Shown here in pieces: positions 14,973-21,679 of a DNA stretch of 21,679 nucleotides. The position numbers and the translations under genes are program-made. The DNA lies in assembly GCA_001513395.1 (NCBI GenBank), contig LFTP01000322.1, forward strand, positions 1 through 21,679, given 5' to 3'. The notes below the pieces were generated by a model. The model saw only the letters and a program-made list of their open reading frames with translations. It did no database searches and was not told where the DNA came from. Source of the DNA: Clostridia bacterium DTU080. Lineage in GTDB: Bacteria; Bacillota; Limnochordia; DTU080. Position 1 is the first letter of the stretch, and every line of letters starts with the position of its first letter.

Positions 14973-15168
14973 TGCGATCCTTTTAGTTGCCAAAGGTTCG
15001 GTTCTCGTTGTGCCGGGAGCAATCAACGAATTGCCGGAAAATGTCTGCCTCGTCAGTGGACTTAGATCCTAGCAAGACCAAGCCATTTCAAACAAGGGAA
15101 AAAGGACTTGTCTCGTTTTTGCCTTTCGCCGCGAAAAAAACATGCGCGATCTGAAGGAGATGTGACAC
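14973..15168. other. Non-coding spacer before the second solute-binding protein gene
   Basis: The open frame of the transposase remnant continues to 15065 without recognisable similarity. From about 15075 to 15150 the sequence has A- and T-rich runs (CGTTTTTGCC, GCGAAAAAAACATG), suitable for promoter elements, but I cannot assign a convincing -35/-10 pair. Nothing else is seen. Confidence 0.4.
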
Positions 15169-15222
15169 ATGTGGAGAAATAACGGGCCATCAATAAGACT
15201 AGGCGTAACTGTCAGAACTTAA
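15169..15222 (+). CDS. Possible 17-codon leader peptide ORF
   Basis: ATG 15169 has AAGGAG (15154-15159) 9 bases upstream, a better ribosome site than that of the following gene, and the frame runs 17 codons to TAA at 15220. It reads MWRNNGPSIRLGVTVRT. The ORF overlaps a pair of complementary hexamers, AACGGG (15181-15186) and CCCGTT (15223-15228). It could be a leader for the gene at 15277 or a chance ORF; no family is recognised. Confidence 0.25.
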   Translation: MWRNNGPSIRLGVTVRT

Positions 15223-15276
15223 CCCGTTAGCAAAATGTACTGGATATTCTTGGTATACAACATGGGGGGATGGGGA

Positions 15277-16551
15277 ATGCGGCGACGCAAGTTGCTCGGA
15301 CCGTTCATCCTGACGATGACGATTGTCCTCCTGACTACCGTGGGTGTCTATTCTCAGAAGACCAAAATCGTCTTCTTCAACTGGTATGCTACTCCGTCGG
15401 CAAACCAGGTGGAGCTGGACATCATCGAAGCGTTTGAGAGATCTCACCCACATATTGAGGTCGAGAAACAAGTTCAGTCCGGAGCTGCGCTGATGTGGGA
15501 GAAAGCACTGGTAATGGCGGCCGGAGGAGTACCGCCGGATGTCGTCAACGTGAGCCTTGCGGTGGGGCTTCCCGCGCGTCGCAGCGGTATGCTGCTTGAT
15601 CTGAGACCGTTTATCGAGCGCGACAGATTCGAGATGACGCATTTTAGACCAGGCTATGAGCTCACCTTAGGCCCTGACTGGGCTTGGGACGGCAAGATCT
15701 ATGGCATTCCATACGGGTTTGGTCTGCTCAACATCTTCTACAACCGCGAGATGTTTCGGGAGGCCGGTTTGCCTGAGCCCTATAAAGGCTGGACGAAATC
15801 GGAGTTTTTGACCGCAGCCCGGCGCCTGGCCAGGGATATTGACCAGGATGGTAACCCTGATGTTTTTGGCTGTGCAGCGCCAGGTCTTCACTACAGCCCG
15901 TGGGTCTTTTTGGACGGAGGAGACTACGCTGATCCGGATTCCGGAAGGCTGACGGTAGAAGAAAAAGAGTTTGTATCCGCTTTGGAGTGGATCGTACATG
16001 TCCGTACCAACTATCCCGTGTTTGGCGGTTCCCGGGATCACTTCTTCGCCTCGGCGATGGGAATGACTTTTGAATGGGATTCTTTTATCGAGAATCTCAG
16101 AACTCGTGACTTGCCGTTCGAGTGGTCAACCACCTGGATGCCGCGAGGCGGCGAAATACCACAGCCGATCAGTTATGGCCAAGGTCATATCATGGGGATC
16201 ATGACGGGTTCGAAGCATCCTGAAGAGGCCTGGGAGTTCATCAAGTTCTACTACTCCCCCGAGGCCCAACAGCGACTCGCTGAGGGCTTTCTCTTTCCGA
16301 TGACCATGGAAGGTATGAAGTCGGTTACGAAGCTTCTGCACTTCCCGTCGCATCTAAACAAAGACGAGATCCTCCGGCCCTATGCTGATGTAGGGATCTT
16401 GAAGACGGTGCCTTGGTGGGTGCCGGGTGTAACGGATGCTCTGAACAAGGGAACGAGCCGCCTGTCTCAGCTTCTCTCAGGTGCCATGTCCATACCGCAG
16501 TGGATCGAGCAGTTCAAGATAGATGTGGCGGCTGCGGCTCAAAATCTCTGA
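15277..16551 (+). CDS. Extracellular solute-binding protein (sugar ABC transporter family 1), second
   Basis: A secreted binding protein of 424 residues. Seen: signal peptide MRRRKLLGPFILTMTIVLL with probable cleavage near VGVYS, then KIVFFNWYATPSANQ, IEAFERSHPHIEVEKQ, AAGGVPPDVVNVSLAV, GKIYGIPYGFGLLNIFYN, EEAWEFIKFYYSPEAQQRL. No lipobox cysteine. ATG 15277 is chosen because the basic n-region starts there and G-rich sequence lies just upstream; starts at 15235 or 15262 would add residues before the signal peptide. It is a paralogue of the fossil at 12011. No permease gene is adjacent; the large DUF4838 protein gene follows, which suggests binding of glycans or glycosides processed outside the cell. 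Confidence 0.88.
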   Translation: MRRRKLLGPFILTMTIVLLTTVGVYSQKTKIVFFNWYATPSANQVELDIIEAFERSHPHIEVEKQVQSGAALMWEKALVMAAGGVPPDVVNVSLAVGLPARRSGMLLDLRPFIERDRFEMTHFRPGYELTLGPDWAWDGKIYGIPYGFGLLNIFYNREMFREAGLPEPYKGWTKSEFLTAARRLARDIDQDGNPDVFGCAAPGLHYSPWVFLDGGDYADPDSGRLTVEEKEFVSALEWIVHVRTNYPVFGGSRDHFFASAMGMTFEWDSFIENLRTRDLPFEWSTTWMPRGGEIPQPISYGQGHIMGIMTGSKHPEEAWEFIKFYYSPEAQQRLAEGFLFPMTMEGMKSVTKLLHFPSHLNKDEILRPYADVGILKTVPWWVPGVTDALNKGTSRLSQLLSGAMSIPQWIEQFKIDVAAAAQNL

Positions 16552-17019
16552 CCCACTCGCTGCCACGTGGGGTTCGTCGTGTATCCGTCCACGAGCATCC
16601 GACTGGTTAAGTCGGACTGCGGAAATCCGGCATGGACTATATGCCGGCGACGGGAGATGTGAGCACGCCGGGGCGGTTGTTTAAGCATTTCGGAGACAGA
16701 CAAGGCGATCACGGATGCCTATCGGCGCCAGTCCAAAAGCGGAATACGGCACACACATTGCATCGGCAAGTCTGGCTGCCTTAGGCACAGAGTAGAGGGT
16801 GGAGATCTCACTGGCGGAGTGCAACGGGATTCTGTACTGATCGGGACGTGGAGACTCGCAGAAACGGTGGTAACCCTCTTTTGAGTTTCGACCATCAGCA
16901 TTTCAGACACTCACATCTCCGACTGCCATACACCCAAGCGGTAACGGAACAACGGAAATGAGAGCCACGGGGTTGCCTCTTGTGATGGCAGGACGTAGGA
17001 AGACACGGAGGTGTTGACC
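16552..17019. other. Intergenic region with two short hairpins
   Basis: About 470 bases without a recognisable gene. Two perfect hairpins lie near its start: CCGACT/AGTCGG (16599-16615, loop GGTTA) and CCGGCAT/ATGCCGG (16627-16647, loop GGACTAT), probably the 3' end of the preceding transcript. From 16650 to 17000 I see no family similarity and no clear promoter. GGAGGTG at 17007-17013 is the ribosome site of the next gene. Confidence 0.55.
16627..16647 (+). terminator. Possible terminator hairpin after the second solute-binding protein gene
   Basis: Seven-base perfect stem CCGGCAT/ATGCCGG with loop GGACTAT, about 75 bases after the stop, preceded by a six-base hairpin at 16599-16615. No T-run follows, so function as an intrinsic terminator is uncertain. 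Confidence 0.4.
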
Positions 17020-20000
17020 ATGAGGCCGATTGTGGTGCTACTTGTTCTTCTGACATGTACATTTGTTGCCGCTGCAGGAGCGATCACGGACGGATCCGGA
17101 CTGGCCATTATTCAAGGCGGTCAAGCACAGGCAGTGATTGTGATCAGCCCGAATGCTGACGATCAGACTCGAAAGGCAGCCAATGTCCTGTCAAATTATC
17201 TGTGGAAATCCACGGAAGCTCGAGTGCCGGTTGTCATCGATATGACGGCGGGCGAGGGATATCGCATTCTTGTTGGCGAGAGTGCCCTTTTGGCTGATAG
17301 CCAGATCGCCGTAGCACTGCAGGATCTTGATGAACAAGGTTTTCTGATTCTCTGTCGTGATGATTACATAGCCATCGTCGGTCCCTCAGTGTGGGGTACA
17401 CTGCATGGAGTCTATGACTTCCTCGAACGATTCGTGGGCGTTCGCTGGCTTTTGCCCGGACCTGACGGAGAGGATGTCCCGAAAAGGCGAGATGTGGTCG
17501 TGCCCCGGGGCGATATCAGGGAAGAGCCTGCCTTTTCCTATCGCACGATCAGTCCCATCCGAGGTTCACCTGACAGTCCCGGGGCTATGCAATGGCACAA
17601 TGAATGGGCACAGCGCAACAAGCTTCAGGGAAGCTACGATGATCGAATCCGATTCCACCACAATCTTTACTCCGTCTTTCCGCCGGAGAAGTACGGACAG
17701 ACTCATTGCCAGTTGTACCCGGAATGCAAAGTCCCGGGACCTGGACAGCATACGGGATGGCAGCCGTGCTTTACGGCAAAAGAGAGTGTGGATATTGCCG
17801 TCGCCGAGATCATTGCCTATTTTGACGCTCATCCCTATGAGACCTGTTTTTCACTGGGAGTAAACGATTCCAGGGGGCACTGTGAAGCCAATCCATCCCA
17901 TCCGCATTACCCTGACCGGTTGAATTCCATCGGCATGGTCGATATGTCGGACATCTACTACGCCTGGGTCAACGAGGTAGTGACCAGAGTTCTCGAGGTC
18001 TATCCAGACAAGTGGTTTGGACTGCTGGCCTATGCTGACGTCATGGATCCGCCATCGTTTCCGCTGCATCCCAGGGTCATACCTTTCATCACCAAGGATC
18101 GCTTAGCTTGGATTGACGAGGACGTTCGCACTGCTGGTCACAGACAGATGGATGCTTGGAACGCGGTGGCCGCTCAGGTGGCCTGGTACGACTACATGTA
18201 CGGCGGGGCGCATTATGTCGTGCCTCGCATTTTCAGCCACGTCATGGCCGAGAACTTCCGCTATGCTAAGCGCAACGGTGTCGTAGGAACATACACCGAG
18301 ATGTATCACACGGTGATAGACGGTCCAAAACCCTGGCTTGCCGCCCGGTTGCAATGGAATCCTGATCAAGATGTCGATGCGTTGCTTTGGGAGTGGTATG
18401 AAAGGGCGGTAGGTCCTGCTGCGGCACACGATCTCAAGGCCTTTTACGATCTGTGGGAGCGTTTTTGGACAGTGCGCATCAAGAAGTCTCCCTGGTTCGC
18501 CAGGAGTAAAGGAAGGACGTATCTGCTTTTTACCGATCTGGAGTACTTGCACTTGGTGACTGATGAAGACATCAACGAGAGCAAGCGCTTGCTTGCCTCG
18601 GTTGTAGCCAAAGCGGAGACGCCTCAGCAAAAGACTCGAGCCAGGCTTATCCAGAGAGCCTTTGAGTATTGTGAGGCTTCCGTGGTCAGCTATCCTCGGC
18701 GGACGTCACCGCCGCAAGACTACCTGGCGGCTCTACGTATGTTGGAAGATGTGGCGGCTACATTGCCGGAACGATTGAACGTGGCTCAAGAACGCTATGA
18801 ATTGGTGGATGAGTTTCGCTCCCAGCCGCTGTTGAGACTTCCGTCCGAGAGCCGTATCCACGCTTGGAGCGGATGGCCGGCGGAGGAGTTTTTCCATCTG
18901 GTCGATTACCTACAGGTCCATGAAAGCAACGGAGGTCCCGTGACGGAACGGGTGAAAGCGATGGCCCGGAACAGTTCCCACCAACTGCGAGCCTTTGCTG
19001 AGTTGCTCTTGCAAATCCTTGACGGTACATCGTCTTTGACACTAGCTCCATCTTTTGAGGATCCCATCGAGACCGATCGGCGGTGGAGTAAATGGATCGT
19101 CAGTACGGGAGATATACGGCGCGTTGACGACGTGGCATATCGCGGTCGGGCCAGTCTGCTCATTGAAGGCATGTCCCGGGGCGGTCCGCATCAGACGTTC
19201 GACGTGCACCCCGGATTGGCGGCTGTGTCGGTTCACTACTATGTGCCGCCCGGCTGCACGGAAGGCACGATTCAGTTGACTCTGCATTTGAAAAACGCTC
19301 AGGGAACCAACCTGATCAGCTATAGGTCAAATGTGATGGATCTTTCATCGCATGCAGGAGAGTGGGCAAGACTCGGGCTACTCGAGGAAATACCGGGCCA
19401 TGTAGACGGAAACAGAGTAGTCAAAGCCCAGGTAGTGGTCACGGTTGACGGGGCTTTGAACACGTCCGTCTACGTGGATGAGGCAGTCGTCTGTCATAGT
19501 AAGAGCTCCGTACCCATCTCGGATTACGAGCAGTTCATTGAGTTCGCGCGCCTGCGCGGTGATTCCCACAGCAGAGGGATTCAAGGCATGTTGGACGCAC
19601 AAGTATCGTTGCCGCTCGTCGACCCTGAGGCCATCGAACGCGTTGAGTTGCGATTGGATGATGATCTCGTCTACATCGGGGCGAGACTGCCCCGAGCGGG
19701 TGAGGTTATGATTGACACTCGGGATCTGCCGGATGGTAGACACGAACTTGCCGTGCGCATTGACGTGGAAGCTATCGGTAGACTGGAGAAATCCGAGGTA
19801 TTTGTGACGCGCAACTACTGGACTCTTCGCGACCCCTTCGAACCCCCGAAAGAGCTGGGTTGGTTCGGTGCGTTGGATCTTTCAAAGACCAGTGATGAAT
19901 CCGACGGCTGGCGGTATGCTACTGAACGCCCAGAAGCGTTTTGGGGAGACGCCGATCGAAGACTGCGGATTGGAAACACCACGGAGTACTTAATCTGGGA

Positions 20001-20289
20001 TACTCCGCGTTTGCGTGAGTACCGCTTTATCATGTACGCCAAGCATCCGGATATCGGTGAATTGATAGATGTGGCCGTCTCTTTGGATGGCATTGGTTGG
20101 GATTCAGTTCCCTATACGATCACGGATGCAGGACGATCGTCAGAAGGATGGCATCGACTGATGATAGGAGGGGAGATCTCGATTCCCAATGGCGGGAGGC
20201 AATGTCGCTTGCGGTTACAGATTCGGGAGTCCCCGCAGCATGAAGAGATACATCTTGGTGAGGCGGAATTCAGGGGACTGAACGAGTGA
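17020..20289 (+). CDS. Large secreted DUF4838-type glycoside hydrolase-like protein
   Basis: A 1,089-residue secreted protein. Signal peptide MRPIVVLLVLLTCTFVAAAG with no lipobox. Residues about 30-150 resemble the GH67 alpha-glucuronidase-like N-terminal domain (TRKAANVLSNYLWKS, GYRILVGES, GTLHGVYDFLERFVGVRWL). Residues about 170-480 form a DUF4838-type barrel with LGVNDSRGHCE near 280, FGLLAYADV near 333, GTYTEMYH near 424 and LQWNPDQDVDALLWEWY near 443. A helical section follows, then a beta-rich carbohydrate-binding-like module (about 670-825; SFEDP, FDVHPGLAAVSVHYYVPPG, VYVDEAVV) and a further beta-rich tail. ATG 17020 is chosen for GGAGGTG six bases upstream; a GTG at 17011 adds three residues. 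DUF4838 proteins are linked to glycan breakdown, but substrate and catalytic residues are unproven. Confidence 0.82.
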   Translation: MRPIVVLLVLLTCTFVAAAGAITDGSGLAIIQGGQAQAVIVISPNADDQTRKAANVLSNYLWKSTEARVPVVIDMTAGEGYRILVGESALLADSQIAVALQDLDEQGFLILCRDDYIAIVGPSVWGTLHGVYDFLERFVGVRWLLPGPDGEDVPKRRDVVVPRGDIREEPAFSYRTISPIRGSPDSPGAMQWHNEWAQRNKLQGSYDDRIRFHHNLYSVFPPEKYGQTHCQLYPECKVPGPGQHTGWQPCFTAKESVDIAVAEIIAYFDAHPYETCFSLGVNDSRGHCEANPSHPHYPDRLNSIGMVDMSDIYYAWVNEVVTRVLEVYPDKWFGLLAYADVMDPPSFPLHPRVIPFITKDRLAWIDEDVRTAGHRQMDAWNAVAAQVAWYDYMYGGAHYVVPRIFSHVMAENFRYAKRNGVVGTYTEMYHTVIDGPKPWLAARLQWNPDQDVDALLWEWYERAVGPAAAHDLKAFYDLWERFWTVRIKKSPWFARSKGRTYLLFTDLEYLHLVTDEDINESKRLLASVVAKAETPQQKTRARLIQRAFEYCEASVVSYPRRTSPPQDYLAALRMLEDVAATLPERLNVAQERYELVDEFRSQPLLRLPSESRIHAWSGWPAEEFFHLVDYLQVHESNGGPVTERVKAMARNSSHQLRAFAELLLQILDGTSSLTLAPSFEDPIETDRRWSKWIVSTGDIRRVDDVAYRGRASLLIEGMSRGGPHQTFDVHPGLAAVSVHYYVPPGCTEGTIQLTLHLKNAQGTNLISYRSNVMDLSSHAGEWARLGLLEEIPGHVDGNRVVKAQVVVTVDGALNTSVYVDEAVVCHSKSSVPISDYEQFIEFARLRGDSHSRGIQGMLDAQVSLPLVDPEAIERVELRLDDDLVYIGARLPRAGEVMIDTRDLPDGRHELAVRIDVEAIGRLEKSEVFVTRNYWTLRDPFEPPKELGWFGALDLSKTSDESDGWRYATERPEAFWGDADRRLRIGNTTEYLIWDTPRLREYRFIMYAKHPDIGELIDVAVSLDGIGWDSVPYTITDAGRSSEGWHRLMIGGEISIPNGGRQCRLRLQIRESPQHEEIHLGEAEFRGLNE

Positions 20290-20606
20290 GTGCACAACAG
20301 CAGTGTCCCTCTTGTACGCTCCGGTATGTTCACTGGGGCCGAAGAGCTGACGCCGTCTGGACGGGGCAGTCAAAAAACCTGTGGCAAAGACGAATCGGGT
20401 AACAGGGCGTTTGAACTGGGACATGGTTGGACCATAGAGGGTTGCTTGAGGCGCATCGGGCAGATGGCAGATCTGCCGCGATAGAAAGCCCAACAGTCGA
20501 ATGGGAGAGTGCCTTAAGAATGCTTGATGTATGCGGACACTGAGCGGAAAACGAGCCAAGGACAACGCCTGCGGCGACAATGATCAGAAAAGGAGATTGT
20601 AAAGCC
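20290..20606. other. Intergenic region with a perfect palindrome
   Basis: About 315 bases without a recognised gene. An open frame at 20290-20484 lacks a ribosome site and family similarity. The notable element is the 12-base palindrome at 20466. GGAG at 20592-20595 is the ribosome site of the gene at 20607. No terminator with a T-run is seen after 20289. Confidence 0.5.
20466..20477. promoter_or_regulatory. Perfect 12-base palindrome, possible operator
   Basis: GGCAGATCTGCC is its own reverse complement and is preceded by another CAGAT (20461-20465), giving a local direct repeat. It lies 130 bases before the third solute-binding protein gene. It could be a regulator site or a small hairpin; chance is also possible. 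Confidence 0.3.
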
Positions 20607-21679
20607 ATGAAAAGGCCATATGTACCGCTTCTTTGTCTTGTCGTGGTGTTTATAGTTTTCGGAGGCGTCTGTAGGACTTCGCTTGGGGCTGGCATTGTTC
20701 ATCTCTTGTATAACGGTCATGGTCAAGCTTATTGGGACTATATGCACGATGTAGCAAAGAGCTTTCAGGAGCAGAACCCGGATGTCAGCATCGAGATCAT
20801 CATCTGCGCACATGACAAGGTCTACGTCATGCTTGGCGCCGGAGTACCATTGGATGTCATAGATCTTCCGGATTTCGGCTACTTGTCGCTAACCGGCACG
20901 TTCCTGGATATGATGCCGTCTATGAAGCGAGACAATCTGGAAAGGCACTACCATCAGGAGATCATCGACCAGATGAAGGCGCCCGACGGGGGATTGTACA
21001 CTTTGCCGTTCTCGATCGCACCCCAACATACGATTTACAACAGGGATCTCTTCCGTGCCAGAGGTGTGGCCACTCCTGATGAGCTGGGTGAAAACTGGAC
21101 TTGGGATACCGTACTGGCCGCTGGTCGCAAACTCACCTATGACAAAGACGGCGACGGCATTGTTGACGTCTATGGCATCGATCGGGCCATGAGCATGTGG
21201 CAAAGCGGGACTCATCAGGCCGGCGGCAAGTTCTACGACAATCCATATCTGCCTACTAAGAGCCTGTGGACCTCCGATCCGGTGCGTAAGGCGGTAGAAT
21301 TCGTGGGCACGATCTTCCGAGAAGGTCTCTGTCCGCATTTTAGAGTGTCCAACTTCAGAGAGTACATGATATACGTTGGGGGCTCGGCGATGGTTTTCGT
21401 CGACTCGAGCGGCACTATCGGTGCTTACCCCGACTTCTTAGACTATGACTTCGACTTCTACTTGCAGCCAAAGGGCCCGATGTATCGCGCTGCCCTATCT
21501 CAGCCTCAAGGGCCGCATATTCTTGCCACCACTACTGACCCGGAATTAACCTGGCAGTGGGTGAAATTTTGGGCTGTTGACAGAGAGAACGTGAGAGACT
21601 GGATGCGAAGGACACTGCGCGTCCCCCTCTTGCGAGAATTGCAGCGTTCCTACGCCGAGGCTTCAGGTTTCATCAACAA
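20607..21679 (+). CDS. Extracellular solute-binding protein (sugar ABC transporter family 1), third, 3' end cut by window
   Basis: ATG 20607 opens a frame with no stop to the window edge (357 codons). Seen: signal peptide MKRPYVPLLCLVVVFIVFGG, then GIVHLLYNGHGQAYWDYMHD, FQEQNPDVSIEIIICAHDK, GAGVPLDVIDLPDFGYLS, GGLYTLPFSIAPQHTIYNRD, YDKDGDGIVDVYGID and later TWQWVKFWAVDRENV, the ordered blocks of family 1 sugar-binding proteins. GGAG (20592-20595) is about 11 bases upstream. A cysteine follows the hydrophobic core (FGGVC), but the residue before it is Val, which does not fit a lipobox. Permease genes, if any, would lie beyond the window. Confidence 0.87.
   Translation, partial: MKRPYVPLLCLVVVFIVFGGVCRTSLGAGIVHLLYNGHGQAYWDYMHDVAKSFQEQNPDVSIEIIICAHDKVYVMLGAGVPLDVIDLPDFGYLSLTGTFLDMMPSMKRDNLERHYHQEIIDQMKAPDGGLYTLPFSIAPQHTIYNRDLFRARGVATPDELGENWTWDTVLAAGRKLTYDKDGDGIVDVYGIDRAMSMWQSGTHQAGGKFYDNPYLPTKSLWTSDPVRKAVEFVGTIFREGLCPHFRVSNFREYMIYVGGSAMVFVDSSGTIGAYPDFLDYDFDFYLQPKGPMYRAALSQPQGPHILATTTDPELTWQWVKFWAVDRENVRDWMRRTLRVPLLRELQRSYAEASGFIN

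Noticed and set aside
20607..20680. Lipoprotein signal in the third solute-binding protein (FGGVC)
   Set aside because: The residue before Cys is Val rather than Gly, Ala or Ser, and the pattern does not fit a lipobox; treated as an ordinary signal peptide.
1..21679. CRISPR arrays, tRNA or rRNA genes
   Set aside because: No regularly spaced direct repeats and no recognisable tRNA or rRNA sequence were seen on reading the window.

Overview
The window is about 21.7 kb of moderately GC-rich bacterial DNA. It is carbohydrate-catabolism territory: a dense block of sugar-processing genes (1-11.85 kb), then a looser, partly decayed block of secreted sugar-binding proteins and one very large secreted protein (11.85-21.68 kb). 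Strong Shine-Dalgarno sites, frequent GTG/TTG starts, MurR/RpiR regulation and a group IIC intron remnant suggest a Bacillota-like organism. The three solute-binding proteins lack a convincing lipobox cysteine, which is more usual in organisms with an outer membrane, so a diderm Bacillota-type lineage is possible. This placement is inference; no rRNA or marker gene is present.

Catabolic block, plus strand 1-7516: end of a NagB-family gene, a NagA-family deacetylase, an IolE/IolI-type TIM-barrel isomerase, an iron-sulfur protein and an FAD oxidase translationally coupled to each other (GlcF/GlcD-like pair), IolB (5-deoxy-glucuronate isomerase) and an FGGY sugar kinase. A perfect hairpin sits between the oxidase gene and iolB. 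A MurR/RpiR regulator lies on the minus strand (7521-8390), convergent with this operon and divergent from a second operon (8576-11820) of an L-fucose-isomerase-like protein, a PfkB kinase and a class II aldolase. A 14-bp hairpin closes the second operon. IolB, PfkB kinase and class II aldolase correspond to the last three steps of inositol breakdown, but IolD is not seen, and the FucI-like/FGGY and oxidase/iron-sulfur pairs are extra. The overall pathway is not one I can name.

Second block, 11.85-21.68 kb: three extracellular solute-binding protein genes (the last runs off the window) and a 1,090-residue secreted DUF4838-type protein, with no permease genes between them. The spaces hold fossils: a fragment of a fourth solute-binding protein resembling the second intact one; a group IIC intron 5' half inserted just downstream of a terminator hairpin; pieces of its reverse transcriptase in both orientations; and a frameshifted transposase resembling the IS1182 family. 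The probable theme is uptake and breakdown of a polysaccharide or glycoside, with a regulated intracellular route for an unusual sugar or sugar acid.
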